Assembly: GCA_024233305.1 (NCBI GenBank)
Contig: JACKPV010000005.1
Span: 1 to 12,461 of the forward strand
Reading direction: 5' to 3'
Source of the DNA: Verrucomicrobiales bacterium
GTDB taxonomy: Bacteria; Verrucomicrobiota; Verrucomicrobiia; Limisphaerales; J093
DNA length: 12,461 bases
Made by a program: the position numbers and the translations under genes. The notes under the pieces are model-generated. The model was not told the origin of the DNA and did no database searches. It was given only the letters and a program-made list of their open reading frames with translations. Position 1 is the first letter of the stretch. Each line of letters opens with the position of its first letter. Below are positions 5,703 through 12,461 of the stretch, piece after piece.

Positions 5703-6857
5703 TCACCCCCGGCGAAGGGCGTCCGCCACGCGCAATCGCATGGCCTGCCAGGCAGGCAACGCGCCGCTCGCCAGCCCGAGCAGGACGCCCAATCCCGCAC
5801 CGAGGACCATGTCCCTCGGGGGAAAGAAGAAGACCGGCAACGCACCGCCGGTGGGATCGCCCGCGGCGGTCAGCACGCGGCCGATCCCGAGTCCGACGGC
5901 CGCACCCAGGCCGGAAAGCAGGCAGGATTCGACCAGCACGAGCCCGAGCACCTGTTCGTGCGTAAACCCGACCGCCTTGAGCACCCCGAGTTCCTCGGTG
6001 CGTTCCCGGACGGATTGCGCCATCGTGTTCCCCGCCACGAGCAGGATGGTGAAGAACACGGCGGTCAGGATGGCGGTCAGGATGGTGCCGATGTCCCCCA
6101 CCTGCTTCGCCCAGCCCTGTAGAAAGGCCTTCTCCGATTCCGCCTTCACCTCCGCGGACGAATTGGCGAATTCCTCGTTGATCGCCCGCGCGACTTGCGG
6201 CGCCAGGTCGGGATCGGTCACCCGGACCACATACCATCCCACCAGTCCTTTGCCAATCCGCCGGGTCTCGTCGAAGTAGTCGTAGCGGAAGTAGAACGGC
6301 GTGGTGTCCGTCCCCTGTTTGGCGCCGTCGAAGATCCCCACCAAGTCGAACTCCCACGTCATCGAACCGTCCTGCTTGGTCCAGATGCCGGTCTGCAGCG
6401 GGATGCGATCCCCGACCTTCCACCCGAACCGTTCCGCCGTGGCGCGGCCGGCAATCGCCCCGGTGCGGGTCCGCAGCCACGCCTGCTTCTGGGCCTCGGG
6501 CAGGAGAAACTCGGGGTACATGCGGAGGAAGGGCTCCGGATCCACCGGCATTTGGGCGAAGAAGTTGCGCGGGTTCTGGTAGATGCCGCCAAACCAGCTC
6601 TGATGCACCACCAGGTCCACCCCCGGAATCCGCTTGATCCGGTCGAGGTAGCTCAATGGCAGCGGTTGGGCGAGGGATACCGCGTGCCATACCAGCATCC
6701 GGTCCGCGCCCGCCACATCCACGCCCTGACTGAGGCCCACCCGGATGGCGGAAAGATAGGCGTAGAGGATGAACGCCACCGTCACGGAGACCAGCGTCAG
6801 GCCGGTGCGGAGTTTCCGACGCAGCAGGTTGGCCACGATGAGCGACGCGAACTTCAT
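5703..6857 (-). CDS. ABC transporter permease, FtsX/MacB type
   Basis: A 384-residue inner-membrane permease of the FtsX-like (MacB/LolC-E) family with four membrane segments: TM1 about 18-38, a large extracytoplasmic domain of about 215 residues, then TM2 about 257-278, TM3 about 301-328 and TM4 about 348-369. Between TM2 and TM3 is the conserved cytoplasmic coupling region RERTEELGVLKAVGFT (284-299), as in RxREIGxxKAxG of this family. MKFASLIVANLLRRKLRTGL is the typical amphipathic start before TM1. The ATG at 6857 overlaps the ATPase stop codon in ATGA; a longer frame from 6971 lies inside the ATPase gene and is rejected. Unlike MacB it carries no fused ATPase. With the ATPase and adaptor it should form a tripartite exporter driving efflux or lipoprotein/peptide transfer at the periplasmic face. 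The substrate cannot be told. Confidence 0.93.
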   Translation of the reverse strand: MKFASLIVANLLRRKLRTGLTLVSVTVAFILYAYLSAIRVGLSQGVDVAGADRMLVWHAVSLAQPLPLSYLDRIKRIPGVDLVVHQSWFGGIYQNPRNFFAQMPVDPEPFLRMYPEFLLPEAQKQAWLRTRTGAIAGRATAERFGWKVGDRIPLQTGIWTKQDGSMTWEFDLVGIFDGAKQGTDTTPFYFRYDYFDETRRIGKGLVGWYVVRVTDPDLAPQVARAINEEFANSSAEVKAESEKAFLQGWAKQVGDIGTILTAILTAVFFTILLVAGNTMAQSVRERTEELGVLKAVGFTHEQVLGLVLVESCLLSGLGAAVGLGIGRVLTAAGDPTGGALPVFFFPPRDMVLGAGLGVLLGLASGALPAWQAMRLRVADALRRG

Positions 6858-7564
6858 GCCGGAATCGCATCCACAATCCGGCCCTTGTAGAGAAACACCG
6901 TGCGGTCCGCGCGCGCCGACGCATGCGGATCGTGCGTCACCATGATGATCGTTTTGCCGTGTTGGCGGCAAAGCGTGTGGAGCAGGTCCAACACCGCCTC
7001 GCCGGAGGTCCGGTCCAGATCACCGGTCGGCTCATCGCACAGCAGCAGCGTGGGATCGGTCACGATGGCCCGGGCGATGCCGACCCGCTGCTGCTCCCCG
7101 CCGGAAAGCTGGGCGGGATGGTGCTTCAACCGGTGGCCCAGTCCGACGATGGAAAGGGCGAGTTCCACCCGGCGCCGGCGATCCGCCCGCCCCAGCAACG
7201 TGAGCAGCAGCGGGAGTTCCACATTGCGCGCCGCGGTGAGGGCCGGCAGGAGATTGTAGAACTGAAACACGAAACCGATGTGGCGGGCGCGCCAGGCGGC
7301 CAGCCCGCGTTCGTCCAGACGTTCCATGCGTTCGCCGGCCACGGTGACGGAGCCCCGGGAGGGCCGGTCCAGGCCCCCGATGAGATTCAGCAAGGTGCTC
7401 TTGCCCGAACCGGACGGTCCCATGAGGGCCAGGAACTCCCCGCGTTTCACCTCCAGGTCCAGTTCCTCCAGCACATGCACCCGTTCGGTCCCGCGCTGGT
7501 AGTACTTCTCCACCCCGCGGACCTGGACGAGGGCGGAACTGCTGTCCCCGGCCGACGGCTTCAT
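6854..7564 (-). CDS. ABC transporter ATP-binding protein, LolD/MacB type
   Basis: A 236-residue cytoplasmic ATPase with all key motifs: Walker A GPSGSGKST (49-57), Q-loop Gln101 in FVFQFYNLLP, signature LSGGEQQR (153-160), Walker B LLLCDEP with Glu178 as catalytic base, D-loop GDLD and switch His211 in MVTHDP. The length and the FQFYNLLP/ARNVELPL pattern match the LolD/MacB/FtsE group that pairs with FtsX-type permeases. The start ATG overlaps the adaptor's TGA and the stop overlaps the permease start, both as ATGA, so translation is probably coupled across the three genes. A purine-rich GGAGAGG precedes the start by 5 bases, one of the few Shine-Dalgarno-like sequences in the window. It powers the exporter formed with its two neighbours. 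Confidence 0.96.
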   Translation of the reverse strand: MKPSAGDSSSALVQVRGVEKYYQRGTERVHVLEELDLEVKRGEFLALMGPSGSGKSTLLNLIGGLDRPSRGSVTVAGERMERLDERGLAAWRARHIGFVFQFYNLLPALTAARNVELPLLLTLLGRADRRRRVELALSIVGLGHRLKHHPAQLSGGEQQRVGIARAIVTDPTLLLCDEPTGDLDRTSGEAVLDLLHTLCRQHGKTIIMVTHDPHASARADRTVFLYKGRIVDAIPA

Positions 7565-8775
7565 TGGGTCCTCTCCCGGACCCGGCCCCCCTCCAACAAC
7601 TGGTCCTGCCCCTCGATAATGACCCGGTCACCCGGGGTCAACCCCGCCAGCACGGCCGTCTCCCCATCCAGTACTTCCCCCACTGCCACGTCGCGGACAA
7701 CCGCCCGATCTTCGGTCACCAGCCAGACCTTCGCCTGGCCGCCTTCATGAACGACAGCCCGCGTGGGAACAAACAACGCCGGGGCACCGTCCAGAGCGCT
7801 GGGTGGTGGTCCCAGAAAAGCCACCCGCACCGCCATCTCGGGCAGGATGCGCGGGTCCAGTTCATCGAATCCCACCCGGACTTTGACCGTGGATTTCTGG
7901 CGGTCGGCCGTCGGAATGATCGCGATGACGTGCGCCGGGATGCGCCAGTCGGGATACGCATCCAGGGACGCGGCGACGGCCTGATGCTCGCTGACCCGGC
8001 CCAGGTAGCTCTCATTCACGTCCACCTCGATCTCCAGGGACGCCATGTCGACGATGGTGCCGATGCCGGTGCGGGTGTAACCCCCGCCGGCGGACACCGG
8101 GGAGATCATCTCACCGGGCTGGGCGTCCTTCGTCGTCACCACACCGGTGAAGGGCGCGCGAATGATGGTGTCCTCCAGCTGCCGGGCGTAGACCGCCTGC
8201 TGGCGTTCGGCCACCCCCACTTCCTCGGTCTGCAGCTCCAGGTGCGCCTTCAGTGAATCGACCTCACCCCGCGCGGCATCGAGATCGGCTTCCGTGCTGA
8301 TCCCGGTCGCTTCCAACTGGTGAACCCGTTCCAGTTCCCGAAGGGCCACATCCAGCCGCACCCGGGTTTCGGCCAGGCCGGATTTCGTGGCGGCCACCTG
8401 GGCCTCCGCCAACCGGAGATAGGTGTCGGCGTTGGTGTCGTCGAGCCGCGCCAGGACTTCGCCTTCCTCGACGTGCTGCCCCTCCTCGAAACGCACTTCA
8501 ATCACCTTGCCGGTGATCTTCGAGGAAACGGTGGCAGCGCGCCGGGCGGTGACATAGCCGGAGCTGTTCAGCAAGGTCCGCTTTTCGGCGGGATCGGTGG
8601 CCGTGACCACAAAGGTCCGGACCTCGATCGTCCGCGGCCGGAACCACCAGACCGCCACCACCCCCAGCAGCAGCAGGCCGAGGACCCACTTCCATCGTCC
8701 GCCCCGTGGGGCGACGGAGGTTTCCTCCGACCGGTCCAATCGAAGGCCGTCAAGCGACTGTGGATCCGTGCTCAT
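7561..8775 (-). CDS. membrane-fusion (HlyD/MacA-type) adaptor of ABC exporter
   Basis: A 404-residue periplasmic adaptor anchored by one N-terminal membrane segment (about 30-45, after GGRWKW). The split lipoyl/barrel-sandwich domain is visible as GYVTARRAATVSSKITGKV (73-91) with VEEGEVLARLDD (102-113), and its second half as IRAPFTGVVTTKDAQPGEM (205-223). Between them a coiled-coil hairpin runs from about 117 to 200 (QVAATKSGLAETRVRLD...). A beta-barrel domain (about 235-325) and membrane-proximal domain (about 330-400, LTPGDRVIIEGQDQLLEGG) complete the family order. The predicted role is to link the FtsX-type permease and ATPase encoded just downstream to an outer-membrane channel. No TolC-like gene is present in the window. 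Its start lies 27 bases after the stop of the hydrolase gene upstream. Confidence 0.93.
   Translation of the reverse strand: MSTDPQSLDGLRLDRSEETSVAPRGGRWKWVLGLLLLGVVAVWWFRPRTIEVRTFVVTATDPAEKRTLLNSSGYVTARRAATVSSKITGKVIEVRFEEGQHVEEGEVLARLDDTNADTYLRLAEAQVAATKSGLAETRVRLDVALRELERVHQLEATGISTEADLDAARGEVDSLKAHLELQTEEVGVAERQQAVYARQLEDTIIRAPFTGVVTTKDAQPGEMISPVSAGGGYTRTGIGTIVDMASLEIEVDVNESYLGRVSEHQAVAASLDAYPDWRIPAHVIAIIPTADRQKSTVKVRVGFDELDPRILPEMAVRVAFLGPPPSALDGAPALFVPTRAVVHEGGQAKVWLVTEDRAVVRDVAVGEVLDGETAVLAGLTPGDRVIIEGQDQLLEGGRVRERTQ
7566..7583 (-). promoter_or_regulatory. hairpin at the ATPase ribosome-binding site
   Basis: On the minus strand GGGTCC pairs with GGACCC around a GGGAGA loop, ending 1 base before the ATPase ATG. 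The loop and 3' arm contain the purine-rich GGAGAGG that is the likely ribosome-binding site. The hairpin lies inside the last codons of the adaptor gene, so ribosomes finishing the adaptor would melt it. This would favour coupled translation. Confidence 0.35.
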
Positions 8776-8787
8776 GAGTCATTGTCG

Positions 8788-8805
8788 TGAGCCGGCTCCG
8801 GCTCA
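8788..8805. promoter_or_regulatory. 18-base palindrome between hydrolase and adaptor genes
   Basis: TGAGCCGG (8788-8795) and CCGGCTCA (8798-8805) form a perfect inverted repeat with a CT spacer. It overlaps the stop codon of the hydrolase gene and lies 12 bases upstream of the adaptor ATG. No T-run follows on the minus strand, so it is not a standard intrinsic terminator. It could be an operator for the exporter or an mRNA-processing or attenuation hairpin between operon parts. Confidence 0.35.
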
Positions 8806-9735
8806 GCGATCCTTCGCCGCAAAGCCCGCGATGATCGGACGGTGATCCGAGCCCAGCCCCCAGTTCGGAACCGTCACCACGCGCGTCGCCTCCGGCAGCC
8901 ATTCCGCTGCCAGCCCCGGACTCACCAGCAGATAGTCGATCCGTTGATAGGAGTCTTCCTTGCCGTAGAAATGGGTCCACGTGATGTTGCGCGGATCCCA
9001 GTCCGACCGCGGCGCGGGAATGTTGTCGCCGTTGTCCTCAGCCGGTCGGAGATCCTTGAACTTGAGCCGTCCCTGACCGATCAGCGCCCGTGTGGAGGCC
9101 GTGTCCTTGGTGTCGTTGAAGTCGCCCATGACGATCACATTCGCATCCGGGCGGGCCTTCAACAGGTCATCGACCTTCTCCCGCAGAATCCGGGCCTCGG
9201 CCAACCGCATCGCCGCCTGGTCGGCGAAGCCCACCTCCCGGCGCGACTTCAAATGCGCCACGAATGCCGTCAGCAGGTAATCGGGTGTCACGGCAATATC
9301 GACCTCGATCAAGGCGCGGCTGACCTGCAGGCGTCGCCCGTTGAGCAGGTAATTCTCATTGGTGTGTGAGCGCCGGGCCACGATGGGGAACCGGCTCAGG
9401 AGCGCCACGAAGATGTTCGTGTCCCAGCCCCCGGCGTATTCGTAGTGCGCGTAATCCAGTCCCGCCTTGCGCAGCGTGTCGCGGAGTTCCAACAGCGCAC
9501 TCTCCCGGCCCATTTCCTCCACGGCGAGGATGTCCGGTCGCGCGGCGAGAATCGATTCCACCACCTTCGCCCGGGCATCCGCCGGCTTCGGATTCCGACC
9601 GCCACTGACCGCGGCATCCAGGTAGTTTTCCAGGTTGTAGGTTCCCACCGTGAAACGGTCCGCGGAGAAGGCCGGACCGGCGGACAGGAACGCAGCCAGG
9701 GCGGCGAGGGATAGCAGTCGAAGCAAGCTCGTCAT
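8803..9735 (-). CDS. secreted endonuclease/exonuclease/phosphatase family protein
   Basis: A 310-residue protein with a Sec signal peptide (1 to about 25, ending PAFSA-DRF). The mature part is a complete EEP (DNase I/exonuclease III-like) fold: TYNLENYL with Asn34, VEEM with Glu73/74 as metal-binding Glu, AHLKS with His161, GDFNDT with Asp205 and Asn207, YQRIDYLL with Asp267, and GSDHRPI with Asp297 and catalytic His298. The family cleaves phosphodiester or phosphomonoester bonds in DNA, RNA, phospholipids or inositol phosphates with Mg2+. The motif set does not decide which, but extracellular nucleic acid is a reasonable guess. The ATG at 9735 begins the signal peptide; an in-frame GTG at 9810 overlaps the previous gene and is rejected. 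It lies 71 bases behind a second exported phosphoester hydrolase and 27 ahead of the exporter adaptor. Confidence 0.93.
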   Translation of the reverse strand: MTSLLRLLSLAALAAFLSAGPAFSADRFTVGTYNLENYLDAAVSGGRNPKPADARAKVVESILAARPDILAVEEMGRESALLELRDTLRKAGLDYAHYEYAGGWDTNIFVALLSRFPIVARRSHTNENYLLNGRRLQVSRALIEVDIAVTPDYLLTAFVAHLKSRREVGFADQAAMRLAEARILREKVDDLLKARPDANVIVMGDFNDTKDTASTRALIGQGRLKFKDLRPAEDNGDNIPAPRSDWDPRNITWTHFYGKEDSYQRIDYLLVSPGLAAEWLPEATRVVTVPNWGLGSDHRPIIAGFAAKDR

Positions 9736-9806
9736 GTCCGGCAGTCTGCGCAAGACCGGCCACCCGTGCAAGCCATCCGCGGTCCATCCGCACCCCGGAA
9801 CGCGTC

Positions 9807-11636
9807 TCACCGGGAACCAGCCGTCTGCCGTTCCTTCCGGATCACAAACTGGTCGCGGACACGCCCCTGGTTGTCGAAGGCGCGATAGGTCAACTCATTG
9901 CCCTCCACCCGCACATCCAGCACCTGGTAGGTCGGGATCTTCGTGAATCCAACCTCCGTGTACGGGCGGGGTGCCTGGTCATACATCTTGGTGCCGGAGA
10001 CCGACACCACGTAAACCGTGCCATCCGCCGGGTTCCCCACCCGCTCGCTGCCCTTCAACGGGTAGGTGCGGAGATAGGCGTGGTCGTGACCCTGAAGCGC
10101 CAGGTCGACGTGGTACCGGTCGAACACCGGCACCCAGGCGTCCCGAAGCACTTCGTTGTCCCGGCTCGGGGCCGAGGAATACGCCGGATGATGGTAGGAC
10201 ACGAACTTCCACAGCGCGGTCGAGTTCGCGAGTTGTTCCTCGAGCCACGGCGCCTGCAGCCCGGGGTCCAGGTTGGAATCCAGGATGACGAACAGCGCGT
10301 TGGAGTACTCGAAGGCATAGGCCCTGCCGGGCTCGATCTCCCCCGGCCCGTTCGAGGGCACCGCAAACTGCCGGAGATACATCGTCGGATATCCCCCCTG
10401 GCATTCGTGATTTCCAATCACCGGCACCAGCGGCCGGCGCGCAAAAATCTCGCCCGAATACGCGAAGAAGGCGTCCCAGTCATCGCGCTCGTTGCCCCGG
10501 TTCACCAGGTCGCCCGCCATCAGCCAGAAGGCGATGTCCGGCCTCGAGATAAACGCGTCCCGCGCCATCGCACCCCAGCGATCCAGGCCGTTTTGCGCGT
10601 CTCCCATGTAAACGAACGAAAACGACCTTGGCTCCGCCGGGGCGGTGGTGAACTCGAGCGGTTCCGACCATCCCCCCGGGGCGCCGTTGCCCACCCGGTA
10701 AACGTAGGGGGTCCCGGGGGACAGGTCGGTAACCTCCGCGGTGTGCCTCCGGACGACCGGATCGTTCGCGAGCACGGCATCCACCAGGGGCCGGGAAAGC
10801 GACGGCACGCTCCGCACCTCCACCGCGCGGATCTGACCGGCCGGTGGCTTGGGATAGAAGGCCACCAGTCCGTTGGTGACGGTCCCGCTGGTCCGCCACT
10901 GGACCGTCACGCTCGTCTTCGGGTCGTGACTCCAGGTCAGGACGATGTCATCCGGTCGGGGCGAGGACGGGAACGGGGTGATCCGCGCCTTGGCCGTCAG
11001 CCGGGCCAGGTTGCGATGGCCGTTGAACGTGCGGATCAGGGTCCAGCCCGCATACGCCTCCGGCACCTCTTCGAGCACCTGTTCCTCATCCACCCAGGGC
11101 CTGGCCCCCACCGCGAGCGAAACCAGCCGCAACTGACCCGGATAGAGCCGGCTGACCTCCACGGTCCCGCCTTCCACCAGCGGTCGCAGCAGGATGAAGT
11201 AGTGGTCGTCGGCCCCGGTCAGCGCGTTGACCCCCAAACCGATCTCCCCCGCGGGAAAGTCCCGTTCCCAGGTTTCCCACGCATCCCCGTCGATCTCCCA
11301 CCGCGTGGCCGTCCGTCGGTAACCGCCATCGATCAGCCAGAACGGGGCGCCCTGGGTGGAAACCTCGCGCGCCACAGCCAGGCGCACGGGGATGTTCACC
11401 TGAAAGCGGATGTGGGCGGTGCCCAGGACCTCCCGTTCCGCCGGGGTCAACCACTCAGCCAGCCTCGCCTCGGTCGCTTCCTCGCGCTCCTTGGCCGGGA
11501 CCAGACGGGTCAGCCGCAGGGCGGCCGCGGCCGCAGCGTCATTCACGGAGGGATACGCGCCGTCGTGCGCCCGGCAAACGAGCCCCACCAGCAGGGCCCC
11601 CATCGTGCCGAGTTCCAGAGTCCGTCGCAAAAGCAT
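9807..11636 (-). CDS. secreted metallophosphoesterase, purple acid phosphatase-like
   Basis: A 609-residue exported protein. Residues 1 to about 23 form a signal peptide (LLRR, then a hydrophobic core to VCRA-HDG). Residues about 27-215 are a region I cannot assign. A fibronectin-type-III-like PAP N-domain follows (about 218-332, ITPFPSSPRPDDIVLTWSHD to LEFTTAP), then the calcineurin-like phosphoesterase domain (about 338-530). Metal ligands are Asp346 (MGDAQNG), Asp376 (GDLVNRG), Asn409-His410 (GNHEC), His482 (YHHPAYSS), and His517 and His519 (GHDHAY). The tyrosine of the PAP motif GDxxY is Asn379 here, so the purple Tyr-Fe(III) colour is not expected; the metal pair may differ. A C-terminal strand domain ends the protein. 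The likely activity is phosphomonoester or phosphodiester hydrolysis outside the cytoplasm. ATG 11636 fits the signal peptide; a GTG at 11942 would invade the divergent gene. Confidence 0.92.
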   Translation of the reverse strand: MLLRRTLELGTMGALLVGLVCRAHDGAYPSVNDAAAAAALRLTRLVPAKEREEATEARLAEWLTPAEREVLGTAHIRFQVNIPVRLAVAREVSTQGAPFWLIDGGYRRTATRWEIDGDAWETWERDFPAGEIGLGVNALTGADDHYFILLRPLVEGGTVEVSRLYPGQLRLVSLAVGARPWVDEEQVLEEVPEAYAGWTLIRTFNGHRNLARLTAKARITPFPSSPRPDDIVLTWSHDPKTSVTVQWRTSGTVTNGLVAFYPKPPAGQIRAVEVRSVPSLSRPLVDAVLANDPVVRRHTAEVTDLSPGTPYVYRVGNGAPGGWSEPLEFTTAPAEPRSFSFVYMGDAQNGLDRWGAMARDAFISRPDIAFWLMAGDLVNRGNERDDWDAFFAYSGEIFARRPLVPVIGNHECQGGYPTMYLRQFAVPSNGPGEIEPGRAYAFEYSNALFVILDSNLDPGLQAPWLEEQLANSTALWKFVSYHHPAYSSAPSRDNEVLRDAWVPVFDRYHVDLALQGHDHAYLRTYPLKGSERVGNPADGTVYVVSVSGTKMYDQAPRPYTEVGFTKIPTYQVLDVRVEGNELTYRAFDNQGRVRDQFVIRKERQTAGSR

Positions 11637-11933
11637 GGCGACCAAAGTGCCACAGTTCCGGGAAACCCGAAGTGACAAGTTCGCCACGAGACTCCGACCG
11701 GTGGGGGCGAACCCGCGTCCGGACCAAGCGATCGGGGGGCGATCGCCGACAAAACCCGCCGAGGAACGGCGACGCAGAGCAAGCAACTCCGTGTGGCACC
11801 TGCAACACGAAGTTGGTGGCCGGGTGCGATCATCCATCCGACTGGCCGGGGAGGGAAGACCCGGCCTCGAAGATGCTGGATTGCGGCTCGATCCTCCGTA
11901 TTCTGCCGTCGTTTGCCAGCCAGCGATCCAGTC
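11637..11933. promoter_or_regulatory. divergent intergenic region with paired GCGATCG boxes
   Basis: This 297-base gap must hold promoters for the phosphoesterase (minus) and lactonase (plus) genes. It contains two GCGATCG heptamers, 11728-11734 and 11739-11745, exactly 11 bases apart, about one helical turn. The second is the core of a perfect palindrome GGCGATCGCC (11738-11747). A 7-base stem GGCCGGG (11844-11850) with CCCGGCC (11860-11866) lies 68 bases before the lactonase ATG. No convincing -35/-10 pair was found for either gene. Confidence 0.35.
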
Positions 11934-12461
11934 ATGCAGCACCGATCACACACCCGCTCGTCCGGCCTCAATCGCCGCTCTTTTCTCACCCGTACCACCG
12001 CCCTCGCCGCCGGATCGCTCCTGGCGCCGCTTGGCACTCCCCGGGCGGCCGCTTCCGGCGGCAAGCTCCTGGCCTACGTGGGCACCTACACCTCCCCGCT
12101 CAAGAACATGCTCGCGACCCAGGTGGATCTGCCCCCCGGCAACGGCCACGGCATTCACCTGTTTGAAGTGGATCGAGCGACCGGCGCCCTGACACCCTGC
12201 GGCTTGGTCGAGATGGGCACGAGCCCGAGCTGCCTCGCCTTCAACACCGCCAAGACCCGGCTCTACTCCGGCAACGAAACCGAACGCATCGGGGACAATG
12301 AAGCCGGCTCCGTCAGTGCCTTCGCCGTCAATTCCACCGACGGTCAACTGAGTCTGCTCAACAGTGTCAACTCGGGCGGGAAGGGGCCGGCCCACCTCAC
12401 GGTTCACCCCGGTGGGAAGTTCGTCCTCGTGGCGAATTACTTTGGGGGTACGGTGGCGGTT
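11934..12461 (+). CDS. Tat-exported 6-phosphogluconolactonase-family beta-propeller protein (5' part)
   Basis: The first 176 residues are present and the frame is open at the window end. The N-terminus has a twin-arginine signal: NRRSFLTRT (13-21, Arg14-Arg15), then a hydrophobic region ALAAGSLLAPLG and a cleavage-like PRAAAS. The mature start KLLAYVGTYT is the hallmark of the YbhE/Pgl-type seven-bladed lactonase family. It is followed by IHLFEVDRATGALTPCGLVEMGTSPSCLAFN and KGPAHLTVHPGGKFVLVANYFGGTVAV, the first propeller blades. Members hydrolyse 6-phosphogluconolactone or other lactones, and exported relatives are usually of unknown substrate. Between GTYT and HGIHLFEVD there are about 19 residues (SPLKNMLATQVDLPPGNG) where many relatives have a short turn. 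ATG 11934 is chosen because the Tat signal starts soon after. It is divergent from the phosphoesterase gene. Confidence 0.9.
   Translation, partial: MQHRSHTRSSGLNRRSFLTRTTALAAGSLLAPLGTPRAAASGGKLLAYVGTYTSPLKNMLATQVDLPPGNGHGIHLFEVDRATGALTPCGLVEMGTSPSCLAFNTAKTRLYSGNETERIGDNEAGSVSAFAVNSTDGQLSLLNSVNSGGKGPAHLTVHPGGKFVLVANYFGGTVAV

Noticed and set aside
5287..6924. Minus-strand open frame of 545 codons overlapping the permease in another frame
   Set aside because: It overlaps the clearly FtsX-like permease and the DUF1737 gene, and its composition is Arg/Gly-rich out-of-frame sequence.
11638..11652. Sigma-54-like sequence TGGCAC-N5-TCGC on the minus strand
   Set aside because: Its -12 element would be one base from the phosphoesterase ATG, so transcription would start inside the gene. 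It would only work if translation began at the in-frame ATG at 11603, which gives a poorer signal peptide.
11881..11904. Possible promoter TTGCGG/TATTCT for the lactonase gene
   Set aside because: Spacing between the two hexamers is only 12 bases, too short for a sigma-70-type promoter.
11637..11942. Longer N-terminus of the phosphoesterase from GTG 11942
   Set aside because: It would add 102 residues before a good signal peptide and overlap the divergent lactonase start.

Overview
The window is high-GC bacterial DNA. It carries eleven supported protein genes plus several small repeats and hairpins, and no RNA genes, CRISPR array, transposase or phage genes are visible. The gene content points to a member of the PVC group, most likely Verrucomicrobiota. 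The clues are a small secreted discoidin-type protein of a kind I know from planctomycetes and verrucomicrobia, an EF-G-2-type second elongation factor, a Tat-exported lactonase, intergenic palindromic repeats, and weak or absent Shine-Dalgarno sequences. The taxonomic call is inference.

Left block (1-4979, all minus strand), in transcription order: an EF-G paralogue (4979-2895), a YgjP-type zinc metallopeptidase (2703-1957), an uncharacterised helical protein 6 bases behind it (1950-1210), and, across a 481-base gene-free gap, a secreted F5/8 type C (discoidin) protein (728-63). The gap holds two elaborate inverted-repeat elements side by side: a nested 120-base palindromic unit (877-996) and a mirrored pair of 9-base triplet repeats (1081-1174).

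Middle (4980-5702): a short plus-strand gene for a DUF1737-like protein (5264-5467). It is divergent from the EF-G gene and convergent with the exporter operon, with hairpins in the convergent gap.

Right block (5703-11636, minus strand), in transcription order: a secreted metallophosphoesterase related to purple acid phosphatases, a secreted endonuclease/exonuclease/phosphatase-family hydrolase, then a three-gene ABC exporter (membrane-fusion adaptor, ATPase, FtsX/MacB-type permease). The exporter genes are joined by two 4-base ATGA overlaps. The gaps between the first three genes are only 71 and 27 bases, so all five may be one transcript. Two exported phosphoester hydrolases next to each other suggest phosphate or nucleotide scavenging outside the cytoplasm. 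The exporter's substrate is unknown.

Right edge (11934-12461, plus strand): the first 176 codons of a Tat-exported 6-phosphogluconolactonase-family beta-propeller protein, divergent from the phosphoesterase gene and cut by the window end.

Nothing here is clearly a new defence or mobile system. The least ordinary items are the two palindromic repeat elements, the peptidase plus unknown-protein pair, and the elongation factor with substituted GTPase-centre residues.
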